From Paenibacillus sp. MAHUQ-63 (GTDB lineage Bacteria > Bacillota > Bacilli > Paenibacillales > NBRC-103111), in contig NZ_JARADB010000005.1 of the NCBI RefSeq assembly GCF_028765165.1, positions 186,001 through 250,000 of the forward strand: a DNA stretch of 64,000 nucleotides, read 5' to 3'. The notes under the pieces were generated by a model. The model was not told the origin of the DNA. It searched no databases and saw only the letters and a list, made by a program, of their open reading frames with translations. The first letter of the stretch is position 1. Each line of letters starts with the position of its first letter. This document shows, piece after piece, positions 1 through 8,136 of the stretch. The translations under genes and the position numbers were made by a program.

Positions 1-13
1 TTCCTACTGCCAT
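1..13 (-). CDS. Start of a gene leaving the window
   Basis: Only the first four codons (M-A-V-G) are inside the window. The call rests on a good ribosome binding site on the minus strand, GGAGG at about 23-27, nine bases before an ATG at 13-11. Nothing can be said about the product. Confidence 0.45.
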
Positions 14-184
14 GGGTAATACCTCCAAAAGTTTAATTAACATGTCTTTTTTCTTGTTTCGAACAAAAAAATTACACATTGGAAAAGGCTTCACCGTTTT
101 AAAATGATAACCCTTTGCAATACGCAATTAGGTTTTACCCTTCAAGACTAATATTACTGTACCACACATAATTGGGTAATGCAA
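14..184. other. Intergenic, AT-rich
   Basis: This stretch separates the xre-type gene from the gene leaving the window. It is AT-rich and should hold the promoter of the outgoing minus-strand gene. A short inverted repeat (GGTAAT, 3-base loop, ATTATC) around 174-190 overlaps the stop of the regulator gene. No further gene is visible. Confidence 0.4.
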
Positions 185-403
185 TTATCCATCGGAGGCA
201 TTTGCTGCCAAAGAAATTAGCTCGTCTTTATCCTCCAATTTCAGCGCAATTGCCAGCGCCAATGCGACATCTTTCGACGGCTGCATTCGACCGTTTTCGA
301 TGGAGTTAAGGAGGGAATAGCTGACGCCCGCTTTCTCTCCAAGTTTGCGAAGCGTTAAATTTTGCGCTTGTCTCAACGCTTTCAGCTTCATATGAAAAGC
401 CAC
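185..403 (-). CDS. Small XRE-family HTH regulator
   Basis: A 72-residue single-domain DNA-binding protein. Residues 10-60 form a Cro/CI-type helix-turn-helix: LTLRKLGEKAGVS followed by a recognition helix with SLLNSIENGR, the usual XRE pattern. There is no second domain, so it may act as a simple repressor or as the antitoxin-like half of a pair. The start chosen is GTG at 403, because AGGAGG lies seven bases upstream; the internal ATG (codon 5) lacks its own site. It lies 16 bases after the MazG-like gene and is probably co-transcribed with it. Its target is unknown. Family membership is secure and the function is inferred. Confidence 0.8.
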   Translation of the reverse strand: MAFHMKLKALRQAQNLTLRKLGEKAGVSYSLLNSIENGRMQPSKDVALALAIALKLEDKDELISLAANASDG

Positions 404-419
404 GCCCGTCCCTCCTCGT

Positions 420-812
420 TTACTTGCTCATCTGTCTGCGAATTTCTGCTCTAATTTTGTCGAAAGGGTCCTGCCATCCGGGGGGCTTAATGGTTTTACC
501 AAATTCGTTCTTATGGACTAGACCGTCCGGCCAAACTTTGGCCATATTCGCTCCGTGTACGATGTCAAAAATCGGCCCCGGCTCGACCCCTAATTCGACC
601 AAGGTGCCAAGTACGAAGTACAATTCGTCGATCATGGCATCCACTTCGTCTTCCAGCGTCGCCGCCTCCTTAAACTCATTCAGCTCCTCTTGCATCCAAG
701 CCAAACGGGCTGCCTTACGGCTCTCCGTCAAACGCTGGGGGGTCGCTCCTACCGGGTGCTCAAAGGTTTCATGAAACTTTTTGACATCTTCATACGCTTT
801 GTTCAAGTTCAT
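420..812 (-). CDS. MazG-like / phosphoribosyl-ATP pyrophosphohydrolase-fold protein
   Basis: A 130-residue all-alpha protein of the MazG/PRA-PH type, a family of nucleoside triphosphate pyrophosphohydrolases. Residues 38-66 carry the acidic helices that bind magnesium: EELNEFKEA followed by EDEVDAMIDELYFVLGT, matching the EEXXE...EXXD pattern. The C-terminal part (GLVHKNEFGKTIKPPGW) resembles the variant found in Cof-like phosphohydrolase annotations, where the substrate is not established. It precedes the XRE gene by 16 bases. A house-cleaning or phage-related role is possible, but no substrate can be assigned from sequence. Confidence 0.7.
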   Translation of the reverse strand: MNLNKAYEDVKKFHETFEHPVGATPQRLTESRKAARLAWMQEELNEFKEAATLEDEVDAMIDELYFVLGTLVELGVEPGPIFDIVHGANMAKVWPDGLVHKNEFGKTIKPPGWQDPFDKIRAEIRRQMSK

Positions 813-930
813 CTCGATTGTCCTGCTCCCTTACGTCGGTTTACTTAGATATACCACTAATGGGACGCATCGGTCAATTACAACGGCGGCCTGTGATGGA
901 CCAGTCCTCTGCCATCCCTCTTGGTACGCA

Positions 931-2106
931 TCATACAGGATTGGTCGAGTGTTCCTGCCGGTATTCGGAAGGCGTCATGCCGTACTTCTTGCGGAATACC
1001 TGAGAGAAGTGGCGCATGTCTTGGTAACCGATCCGCTCAGCCACGTCCGCTAGCTTCAGCTTCGGATTCATGAGCAGCTGTTTCGCTTGCTCCAGGCGGA
1101 GATGAATGACGTACTCCTTGAACCCTTGACCCGTCTTCTGCTTGAACAGCTGGCTGAAGTAAACCGGGTTCAAATACACGATCGCAGCGACCTTCTCCAG
1201 TGACAGCTCTTCCTGATAATGCGTGCGGATATATTGCAGGACGACGTCGACGGACCGGTCGCTGCCGCTCGCATGGTGTTCGTAGACCTGTGTCGTAGAA
1301 GCTTGACGCATGCGCTGCACCTCCGCCGGCACTGTCTCCAAGCGGTCAATGAGTCCGGTGCTCATGATTTGAAACGGCACCTTCAAATATTTCACAAGAT
1401 GACTTCGCAGCTCATCCACCAGCGCTGTCAGGTGCCCCGTCTCCGGCAATGTGACGAGCCCGAGCAGGCTTTTGCTGTCGTGAACCGTCACGAAGCCTTT
1501 GCCGTAGCGCTCGATCAGCTCCAGCAGGACGTTCTCGATGATGAAGTTTTCGAGGAAGACGGCCTTGTCGCTCTCCATTTTGACCATAATCAGGTGGAAA
1601 GACGGGTACTGCTCAAGGAAAGGCGCCATGTCGATGCGCCCGGTGTCCAAGCCCTGCACGAAACGTTGGAAGACGGCTTCCTGCAAATATTTGCGGTTCG
1701 TCTTCAGCTGCTCGGCCTCCTCGGTCAATTCGTTCTCGCGGGCAATCTCCTCGCTTAGCTTACGGATCATCTCGCTCAACACCTCTTTGCCGATCGGCTT
1801 CAGCAGATAGTCCTTCGCCCCGAGCCGCACGGCTTCCTGTGCATACGAGAATTCGGAGTAGGCCGAAATGACGACCCATTTCACATGCGGGTGCTTGCTT
1901 CTGGATAGATTCATCATCTCCAGCCCTGTCATGCCCGGCATGAGAATGTCCGTTAGGACGATATGAATATGGTGGCTTCGCAGCAGCGCTATCGCTTGTT
2001 CTGCATTAGCAGCAAGATGTATCCTATACTCCGGAAAGCGGTTATGCAGCGTGCGTTGAATGCCCTCGCGAATGACGGTTTCATCATCCACAATGAGAAT
2101 GTCCAT
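931..2106 (-). CDS. YesN-type response regulator with AraC DNA-binding domain
   Basis: A 391-residue two-component response regulator. The receiver domain (residues 1-120) has the acidic pair D7-D8, the phospho-acceptor D53 in LTDILMPG, and a conserved lysine in YLLKP near residue 103. A middle region of about 150 residues is poorly conserved. The C-terminal 100 residues form two AraC-type helix-turn-helix motifs, ending in the family signature around IGYQDMRHFSQVFRKKYGMTPSEYR. The gene starts five bases after the sensor kinase stop, with the site GAGGAGAG upstream. It should activate the adjacent sugar importer (4044-7273) when phosphorylated by the kinase at 2112-4001; this pairing is inferred from position. 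Confidence 0.9.
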   Translation of the reverse strand: MDILIVDDETVIREGIQRTLHNRFPEYRIHLAANAEQAIALLRSHHIHIVLTDILMPGMTGLEMMNLSRSKHPHVKWVVISAYSEFSYAQEAVRLGAKDYLLKPIGKEVLSEMIRKLSEEIARENELTEEAEQLKTNRKYLQEAVFQRFVQGLDTGRIDMAPFLEQYPSFHLIMVKMESDKAVFLENFIIENVLLELIERYGKGFVTVHDSKSLLGLVTLPETGHLTALVDELRSHLVKYLKVPFQIMSTGLIDRLETVPAEVQRMRQASTTQVYEHHASGSDRSVDVVLQYIRTHYQEELSLEKVAAIVYLNPVYFSQLFKQKTGQGFKEYVIHLRLEQAKQLLMNPKLKLADVAERIGYQDMRHFSQVFRKKYGMTPSEYRQEHSTNPV

Positions 2107-2111
2107 GATGA

Positions 2112-4001
2112 TTACTCTCCTCTCCGGGGAGGCGGCATCGCAATGATAACGGTTGTACCTTCCCCCTGTTTGCTATGAATGCGCAGGCCGTAGCGGTCGC
2201 CGAACATGAGCACGATGCGGCGGTGCACGTTCGTCAGCCCGATGCCGCGCCTTGTGTGGTCGTGCGCTACTGACATCACGGAAGCGCCTACCGCGTCGTC
2301 GTCCCGCAAGGAAGCCATCGCTCCGTCAATATCCGTAGCATCCTTCTTCAACTGCTCCTGCATGCTCTGCAAGGCGCTTTCCTCGATACCGACGCCATTG
2401 TCCGCAATGACGATTCGGAACTCCTGGTCGCCGATCTCCGTCGAGACGCGCAGCAGTCCGGGACGATCCAGGCTCAGCGGCTCGAGCCCGTATTTCACTG
2501 CGTTCTCAATGATGGGCTGCAGCGTCATCTTCGGCAGGACCACATCCAGGCAATCGGGGTCGACCTCCAACTCGGTGCTAACCCTGCCCTCCAGCCTGTT
2601 CTCGATAATCGTCATATAATGCCGCATCTGATCCAGTTCCTGGCGCAGCGTCGTCTTGGACGCCTCCTGCCAATCGCTGCTATATCTGAACATATGGGAC
2701 AAAGCCAGAATCACCTTGCCCAACCGGTCGTTCTCGCGTTCATCCAGCATCCAATAAATCATATCCAAGGTATTGTAGAGAAAATGCGGATTAACCTGGG
2801 ATTGCAGCGCTTGCAGCTCCGCGTTCTTCTCGCTTACCGTCGCGAGGGTAATACGCTCGATCAACTCATCCATCCGGTGCACCATTCGGTTGAACGATGA
2901 CACCAACGAGTTGATTTCCTCGAATGATTTGACCGTCACCGAGCCTTTGAAATTCCCCATCTCGACCTGCTTCATCTCGCGAATGAGCAGCTTAAGCGGC
3001 GAGGAGATATTCCGGGAAATAATCGTGGCCAGCACCAGAGACAGGAATACGAGCGCCAAAACGACGAAGTAGAGATACTCTCTCGTTTTCACAATTTCGG
3101 CATTAATATCTTCCTTCGGCGTCAGACCGTATACGGTCCAATCCGACATCTTCGCCTTGGCGGCGACAATCAATTGATCGGTCCGGTCATCGACGATAAT
3201 TTCATTGGTTTGCGGCCGCGGCAGTCCTCCGAACAAAGGTAGGCTGCTTTTCTCCTCGGCAGTGGAAGCAATCAGATGGTCTTCTTTATCGACGATATAC
3301 ACCTGACTGTTCGGGGAGATCGTTACGTTCGAGAGCGCGGCAAGAATAGGCTGCGGGTTCGTTTCTATCACGAGGACACCAATCAACCTGTGGTCAGTTA
3401 AATCATAGAGCTTGCGTCCGAAGACGAACACGGAATCCGTCTGAAACCGGTTGATGATGGAGCCTCTGGCAAGCCCGAGCCAGACCATTTCTCCGGAAGA
3501 ATCCTGCAGCTTATGGTACCAGGCCGTGTTGGCATAATCGGTTTCAATCACACTGTCAAAGCCCCGTGCATAGTTATAGTTTTTGCCTGCGTTCGTAATG
3601 ACATGAATCCCGATAATATCATCCCGGGAGTAATATGCGGCTCCCAAAATGTTCGTAATCGTCCGTTCGTTAATAATATTGACTGCTTCATCCTTACTGA
3701 TATCCCGGTCATGAATCAACCGAAGCATCTCGTAGTTGCTGTTCAGCGACTTCGTCATGCTGTCGTAGCCCTGAAGCAGCAGATCGAAGAGGCCGACGGT
3801 TTGGGAAATATTTTTCTCGGCCAAGTCGCTGATTTTGCTATGAATGATATCCGTCGTCTTCTTGTAGTAGAGTACACTGACAAGCGTTAGCAGAATCAGC
3901 ATACAGGAGATGAAAAGCAAAAACAGCCGGTTATGAATGGAATGAAGGCCCCGTGTCACGTGAGAATCCGGTCCCCTTTCGTCGTCTTTACTCGCTATCA
4001 T
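2112..4001 (-). CDS. YesM-type sensor histidine kinase
   Basis: A 629-residue membrane sensor. A first transmembrane helix at about 25-46 and a second at about 310-330 flank an extracellular sensing region of roughly 260 residues, probably a Cache-like fold. A HAMP linker follows (ISSPLKLLIREMKQVEMGNF), then a His_kinase domain with the phospho-acceptor in QSQVNPHFLYNTLD, typical of the LytS/YesM class, and a C-terminal HATPase domain with N and G boxes (ENAVKYG, DNGVGI, RRGIGLTNV). It lies downstream of a carbohydrate importer and five bases before its regulator. It presumably senses the sugar or its binding protein; the ligand is unknown. The site AGAAGG precedes the ATG. Confidence 0.9.
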   Translation of the reverse strand: MIASKDDERGPDSHVTRGLHSIHNRLFLLFISCMLILLTLVSVLYYKKTTDIIHSKISDLAEKNISQTVGLFDLLLQGYDSMTKSLNSNYEMLRLIHDRDISKDEAVNIINERTITNILGAAYYSRDDIIGIHVITNAGKNYNYARGFDSVIETDYANTAWYHKLQDSSGEMVWLGLARGSIINRFQTDSVFVFGRKLYDLTDHRLIGVLVIETNPQPILAALSNVTISPNSQVYIVDKEDHLIASTAEEKSSLPLFGGLPRPQTNEIIVDDRTDQLIVAAKAKMSDWTVYGLTPKEDINAEIVKTREYLYFVVLALVFLSLVLATIISRNISSPLKLLIREMKQVEMGNFKGSVTVKSFEEINSLVSSFNRMVHRMDELIERITLATVSEKNAELQALQSQVNPHFLYNTLDMIYWMLDERENDRLGKVILALSHMFRYSSDWQEASKTTLRQELDQMRHYMTIIENRLEGRVSTELEVDPDCLDVVLPKMTLQPIIENAVKYGLEPLSLDRPGLLRVSTEIGDQEFRIVIADNGVGIEESALQSMQEQLKKDATDIDGAMASLRDDDAVGASVMSVAHDHTRRGIGLTNVHRRIVLMFGDRYGLRIHSKQGEGTTVIIAMPPPRRGE

Positions 4002-4043
4002 ATCACAGGCCTTCTCTAAAATAGCAAAAAGCGAGGGGTGAAG

Positions 4044-4925
4044 TTAACCCTTCACCGCTCCCGCTACCATGCCTTTTGTAATTTTGTCCGCTAATAAGAA
4101 GTAGATGATTATGACCGGCAGCGCACCCAGCACCAGGAAAGCGCCGATGGCCCCGTAATTGACCGAATACTGGCTGACGAAGCTGTTGACGCCGAATGGC
4201 AGCGTTTTGAGCCGTTCGGACGAAATGAACGTCGCCGCTAGAATGTACTCGTTCCAGATATTGATGAAGGTAAGAATACAGACGGTCATCATCGGAGGAA
4301 TAGAAATCGGAATAATGATACTGCGGAATATCCGCAAAACCCCTGCGCCATCCATAATCGCAGATTCTTCAATTTCAGCTGGAATCGAACGCATGAATCC
4401 GCTCATAATGAAGACGGCTATCGGTGTTTGGAAGGCGATATAAGGCAATATGATCGAAATATGCGTGTTCAGCGCATGCAGATTTTTGAAGATCAGCATG
4501 AGCGGCAGCAGCGTCGCTTGCAGTGGCACCATCATTCCGATCAGGAAGATGACCATGACGACTTGCCCATATTTCCAGCGGAACCTGGCGATCGCGAACG
4601 ATGCTAGCGAGGCCAGAAGCAGAACGCAGACCATCGTGACGGAGGTGACGAACAAACTATTTTTCAAATATTGAAAATAGTGTCCCGCATCGATCGCATC
4701 GGTAAAGTTCTTCCACTGCAGCGTTTGCGGCAGAGCGAAAAATTTACCCGACAAAATTTCCTCATTGCTTTTGAGTGAATAAATGAACAGCCAAAGCAGC
4801 GGATAGACTTGCGTTACAACAAGTAAGGACAAGAATCCTACGACAATGATTTTCGTAATAGAGAGGCTTTTGCGTCTCCGTACGGCTGCAGGCCTAGCCG
4901 CGGCTATTTGACTTGCATGATTCAT
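4044..4925 (-). CDS. Carbohydrate ABC transporter permease (MalG/AraQ class)
   Basis: A 293-residue inner-membrane permease with about six helices. The first helix is near residues 25-45 after a basic cytoplasmic tail. The EAA loop that docks the ATPase is seen at EIEESAIMDGAGVLRIFRSI, followed by I-P-I-S-I-P. It pairs with the permease at 4941-5831 and the binding protein at 5927-7273 to form a CUT1-type sugar importer. No ATPase gene is nearby, so a shared MsmX-type ATPase encoded elsewhere is expected, as in many Bacillales. The start is supported by AAAGGAGAGGGG upstream. The substrate is not known. Confidence 0.9.
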   Translation of the reverse strand: MNHASQIAAARPAAVRRRKSLSITKIIVVGFLSLLVVTQVYPLLWLFIYSLKSNEEILSGKFFALPQTLQWKNFTDAIDAGHYFQYLKNSLFVTSVTMVCVLLLASLASFAIARFRWKYGQVVMVIFLIGMMVPLQATLLPLMLIFKNLHALNTHISIILPYIAFQTPIAVFIMSGFMRSIPAEIEESAIMDGAGVLRIFRSIIIPISIPPMMTVCILTFINIWNEYILAATFISSERLKTLPFGVNSFVSQYSVNYGAIGAFLVLGALPVIIIYFLLADKITKGMVAGAVKG

Positions 4926-4940
4926 GGTGACCCCTCTCCT

Positions 4941-5831
4941 TTACGTAAATCTTCTTTCCAGACGGTTGAAGATAAAGTTGATAACAACAGTTGCAAGTAA
5001 ACATAGAGCGACTAAGAATGCGGCAATCGCGCTTCCGTAACCATATTTCATGGAGAGGAAGGACATGTTGTACATGTGAGTTGAGATGACGTCTGTCGCG
5101 TGCGCCGGGCCGCCTGCGGTCATGACCATGATCATGTCGAACGCTTGCAGCGAGCCGATGAAGGCGAGGACGATCGATATTTTGAAAATCGGAATATTCA
5201 TAGGGAAAGTAATATGCCAGTCGGCTTTCAGCCCCTCGGCCCCGTCAATTCGCGCCGCTTCGTAAACATCGGCCGGGATGTTCTGGATGCCGGTGAACTG
5301 GATCAAGGTGTGGTACCCCAAGTACTGCCACAGGGCCACAAAATAAAGGGAATACATCGCAATCTTCGGATCCGTCAACCAGGATTTCGACCAGCTATGC
5401 AAATTCAACATATCGAGGACTTGGTTCAGCATGCCCCCCATCGCGGCAGGGTTATAGATGGTTTTCCACAATTGGCCGATAATGACGACCGATAAAATAA
5501 CAGGCAGGAAGTAGGCTGAAACGAGAAAGTTCGGTTTTTTGATAAAACGGTTGAGCAGAATAGCTACACCCAAAGCAACCGGAATCTCCGCCATGGAGAA
5601 TACGGCAAACATTAACGTCCGTTTCACGGATGGCCAGAAAACAGGATCTTCAAATAGCAACGTGTGAAAATTTTTCAATCCGACAAATGTCGATTCCCCG
5701 ATGCCGTTCCAATCAAGCAGTCCGCTGTACAGAGATACGAGAATCGGAACGAAAACAAGTCCGACATAGATCAGCAAACACGGCAGTACAAACATGGCAA
5801 TCGTCCACTTGGAGACTCTTAACACATTCAC
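4941..5831 (-). CDS. Sugar ABC transporter permease (MalF/UgpA class)
   Basis: A 296-residue permease with six predicted helices and an EAA loop (DVYEAARIDGAEGLKADWHI). The preferred start is the GTG at 5831, because AAGGAGG lies eight bases upstream; the upstream ATG at 5849 and TTG at 5861 lack a site and overlap that ribosome binding site. The protein then begins MNVLRVSKWTI, which fits the family. It forms a heterodimer with the next gene 15 bases downstream and lies 95 bases after the binding-protein gene. That gap contains a possible hairpin at 5872-5898. Confidence 0.85.
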   Translation of the reverse strand: MNVLRVSKWTIAMFVLPCLLIYVGLVFVPILVSLYSGLLDWNGIGESTFVGLKNFHTLLFEDPVFWPSVKRTLMFAVFSMAEIPVALGVAILLNRFIKKPNFLVSAYFLPVILSVVIIGQLWKTIYNPAAMGGMLNQVLDMLNLHSWSKSWLTDPKIAMYSLYFVALWQYLGYHTLIQFTGIQNIPADVYEAARIDGAEGLKADWHITFPMNIPIFKISIVLAFIGSLQAFDMIMVMTAGGPAHATDVISTHMYNMSFLSMKYGYGSAIAAFLVALCLLATVVINFIFNRLERRFT

Positions 5832-5871
5832 TTGGCTCGCCTCCTTCATGGGATATGCCAAGCGGAACTTA

Positions 5872-5898
5872 CCCTTCGCGGGCCCTTAGGCGCTAGGG
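5872..5898 (-). other. Possible intercistronic hairpin after binding-protein gene
   Basis: The gap between the binding-protein gene and the permease gene contains interrupted arms CCCT..GCG and CGC.AGGG. Such structures often stabilise the upstream message so that the binding protein is made in excess over the permeases. The stem is short, so the call is tentative. Confidence 0.3.
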
Positions 5899-5926
5899 AT
5901 AAATTCCGACTTGGCTTTATTTCATC

Positions 5927-7273
5927 TTATTTCTTGTTGGACTCGTAAGCTGTTTGATGCTCTTTCGCCACTTCAGCAGGATCTTTCTTCTGTACGAAGA
6001 GGTTTTGAATGCTTGTTAAGTGGCCTTGAGCTGTTCCAGGGTTCATCGTGTTATCGAACGCAAGGTCGCCGCCTTTAACTGTTTTGAACATACCCAGTAC
6101 TTCCATGGCCATATCGGAGTATCCGGCAGCTTTGAAGTCGCCTTCCACTTTCTGTGCGATACCTACTGCGCCTTTCACGGCGAAAGCTTCTTTCGGGAAG
6201 TTCAGCATGAAGTAGTTCAAGAAATCCTTAGTCTCTTTCAAATGCTTGCTGTTAGCAGATACGGCGAACGCGCTTCCCGGTGCAAGCATGAACTCATCCG
6301 GGTTACCTTTGCCTTTGACCGTTGGGAACTTGAAGACGCCGACTTTACCGTTAACGGAAGAAGTTTCGATTCCGCCTGTTGCCCAGGAGCCCATGTAGTA
6401 CATAGCCGCTTTACCTGTTTTGAACAAGTTCTCGCCTGCGTTGTAGTCGAAGGACGTTGCCCCCTCTTGGAATGCGCCTGCTTGAACAAGATCTTGGAAG
6501 GAGCTTACCGCATCCGTGAATGCCGGGTCATTGAACGTCTTTTTGCCGTCAACCACCGCTTGCAGGAAGCCAGGGCCGCCGTTTGTGCGAAGCAGGACGT
6601 TCATGAACAAGAAGGAACCCGTCCAGGAATCTTTCTCACCGATCGCCATTGGCTGAATGCCTTTGCCTTTCAGCGTTTTGACCGCTGCGACCATTTCTTC
6701 GAATGTTTTCGGAACTTCTACGCCCGCTTGTTTGAACAAGTCTTTGTTGTAGTAAACGAGACCGATGTTGTTACCGTCAGGCAATGCATAGATGTTGTTA
6801 TTGAATGTATACCAGTTCAAAATGCCTTCTTGGAATGTTCCTTTCAAGCCGTTTTGCTCAACCATGTCGTTCAGCGGGGCGAACAGGCCTGCATCAACGA
6901 ATGGCTTCATTTGAGCCGCTGGATTCACGATGGTGATATCCGGAACTTCTTTGGAAGCGGCTTGCGTTTTGAGCTTCAGCTTTTGTTGATCCGTGTTCAG
7001 GGAGTCCAGCTCGATTTTGATGTTCGGATTTTTAGTTTGGTAGTCGTTGACGATTTTCTTCAACATACCGTTCTTTGGATCTGTCGGATCCGGATATATG
7101 TTTTGGAACGTGATGGTGATGTTTTCCTTCTTCTCCGTTGTGCTGCCGCCGCTAGGTGCCGCGGATGCGCCCGGTGCCGGAGTGCTCGTGCTCGCGCCGG
7201 AGCCGCAAGCAGTCAAGGAAATAGCCAGCAAGCTAGCTGCCGCTACTTGTAGAGCTTTATATTTTTTAACCAT
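5927..7273 (-). CDS. Sugar-binding lipoprotein of ABC importer
   Basis: A 448-residue extracellular solute-binding protein of family 1 (MalE/UgpB-like). The N-terminus is a lipoprotein signal with lipobox LTAC and the acylated cysteine at residue 23, followed by a Ser/Thr/Pro/Ala linker. The mature part has typical motifs (DITIVNPAAQMKPFVDAG, YALPDGNNIGLVYYNKDLF, FKTGKAAMYYMGSW). It is the first gene of the operon running down to 931. The ATG has GAGGGGG upstream. No ligand can be named from sequence; linkage to a YesMN pair suggests an oligosaccharide. Confidence 0.92.
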   Translation of the reverse strand: MVKKYKALQVAAASLLAISLTACGSGASTSTPAPGASAAPSGGSTTEKKENITITFQNIYPDPTDPKNGMLKKIVNDYQTKNPNIKIELDSLNTDQQKLKLKTQAASKEVPDITIVNPAAQMKPFVDAGLFAPLNDMVEQNGLKGTFQEGILNWYTFNNNIYALPDGNNIGLVYYNKDLFKQAGVEVPKTFEEMVAAVKTLKGKGIQPMAIGEKDSWTGSFLFMNVLLRTNGGPGFLQAVVDGKKTFNDPAFTDAVSSFQDLVQAGAFQEGATSFDYNAGENLFKTGKAAMYYMGSWATGGIETSSVNGKVGVFKFPTVKGKGNPDEFMLAPGSAFAVSANSKHLKETKDFLNYFMLNFPKEAFAVKGAVGIAQKVEGDFKAAGYSDMAMEVLGMFKTVKGGDLAFDNTMNPGTAQGHLTSIQNLFVQKKDPAEVAKEHQTAYESNKK

Positions 7274-7550
7274 TGGTAAATCCCCCTCGTTTGTTGGTGA
7301 TCTTGATGTCCCTATTATCCCTTGAAAGCGGCATCTTCTACAATGTGCGAACTTTAGGATTCATGTTAACTTTTTATAGGTTATCAAGTACCGACCTGAA
7401 GTTTACACACATGCGGGGTATGCCTGCCGGGGGCATGTTAGCGTCTGGTTACCGCCTAGAATTCCCTTGCGGTGTGGCTATTAGCGGCGATGGAAGGAGG
7501 GAATGTGTGGGATGGCCGATGGGGCGGGGCTGGATGGGAAGATGTTGAGA

Positions 7551-7610
7551 CGCGGCGGAGCACGGTGGAGCACGGTGGAGCACGGTGGAGCACGGTGGAG
7601 CACGGCGAAG
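7551..7610. repeat. 10-bp tandem repeat
   Basis: Four perfect copies of CACGGTGGAG at 7561-7600 are flanked by one imperfect copy on each side (CGCGGCGGAG and CACGGCGAAG). The array runs straight into the 82-bp duplication. It looks like slippage-generated intergenic sequence and could vary in copy number between strains. Confidence 0.9.
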
Positions 7611-7766
7611 TGCGCCTAAGCGTTGCGGAGCTCTGTGAAGGACGGTGAAACACAGCGCGAAGCACAGCGCAGCGTGATGGAGCGCGGCGAAATGCGCCTA
7701 AGCGTTGCGGAGCTCTGTGAAGGACAGTGAAACACAGCGCGAAGCACAGCGCAGCGTGATGGAGCG
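7603..7766. repeat. 82-bp tandem duplication
   Basis: Two adjacent copies of an 82-bp unit (about 7603-7684 and 7685-7766) differ at about two positions. The near identity suggests a recent duplication. No gene overlaps it convincingly. Confidence 0.85.
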
Positions 7767-7852
7767 CGGCGATGCACAGCATAGAATGCGAAGTGCGCAT
7801 TGCGCGGGCAAAATACAAAATGCGAGTTGTGCCGAAGGTAACCCTCGGCCAG

Positions 7853-8035
7853 CTAACGGACACAGCGGCCGTTATTCCGCAGTTTCGGGCGGCAGAAGGA
7901 TGATAACGGACACCAGCGCCGCTATTTGCTTCAAAATGGACGATTTCGAAGGAAAAGCGGCAAATAGCGGCCCTCCAGTCCGTTAGCGCCGGATCCGCTC
8001 ACGGATCGCCGATTAACGGCCGTGGTGTCCGTTAG
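7853..8035. repeat. Dispersed nested palindromic element, copy A
   Basis: Four TAACGGAC-type motifs lie in the order forward (7853), forward (about 7903), reverse (ending 7986) and reverse (ending 8035). The inner pair is extended to long arms: GCCGCTATTTGC on the left and GCAAATAGCGGC on the right. The total length of about 183 bp and the 50/85/50 spacing match the other copies in this window. It lies between a minus-strand promoter region and the 3' end of the heparinase gene. Confidence 0.88.
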
Positions 8036-8102
8036 AGCGGCGCACGGGCCGACCTTGTGCCAAATGTGACTGCACTGCACGATCTCCATGCCGCCCCAAA
8101 GT

Positions 8103-8130
8103 AAAAACCACCCGCCAAAACGGCAGGTGG
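8103..8130 (-). terminator. Rho-independent terminator of the lyase operon
   Basis: On the minus strand CCACCTGCC, a short loop and GGCGGGTGG are followed by TTTTTAC. It lies six bases after the stop of the heparinase-like gene and should end the locus that starts at 20351 or 13248. Confidence 0.75.
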
Positions 8131-8136
8131 AGTAAA

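Larger units (their letters stand above)
7274..8102. other. Long intergenic region with repeats
   Basis: About 830 bases without a credible gene. It should hold the promoter of the minus-strand binding-protein gene near its left end. It contains a short tandem repeat (7551-7610), an 82-bp tandem duplication (7603-7766) and a copy of the dispersed TAACGGAC element (7853-8035), all listed separately. Open frames here are low-complexity and track the repeats. Confidence 0.7.

Noticed and set aside
5927-7252. Very long plus-strand open frames opposite the binding-protein gene and similar antisense frames elsewhere
   Set aside because: They lie entirely antisense to well-supported genes, have no ribosome sites and give cysteine/arginine-rich products typical of shadow frames.
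7551-7766. Possible CRISPR array
   Set aside because: The repeats are contiguous, without unique spacers of constant length, and no cas gene is nearby.
7456-7863. A 135-codon minus-strand frame across the tandem repeats
   Set aside because: The product is low-complexity and follows the repeat units; there is no start signal.
7853-8035. Insertion-sequence or MITE ends with target-site duplication
   Set aside because: The TAACGGAC elements have inverted ends, but flanking bases do not show direct duplications and no transposase is present in the window.
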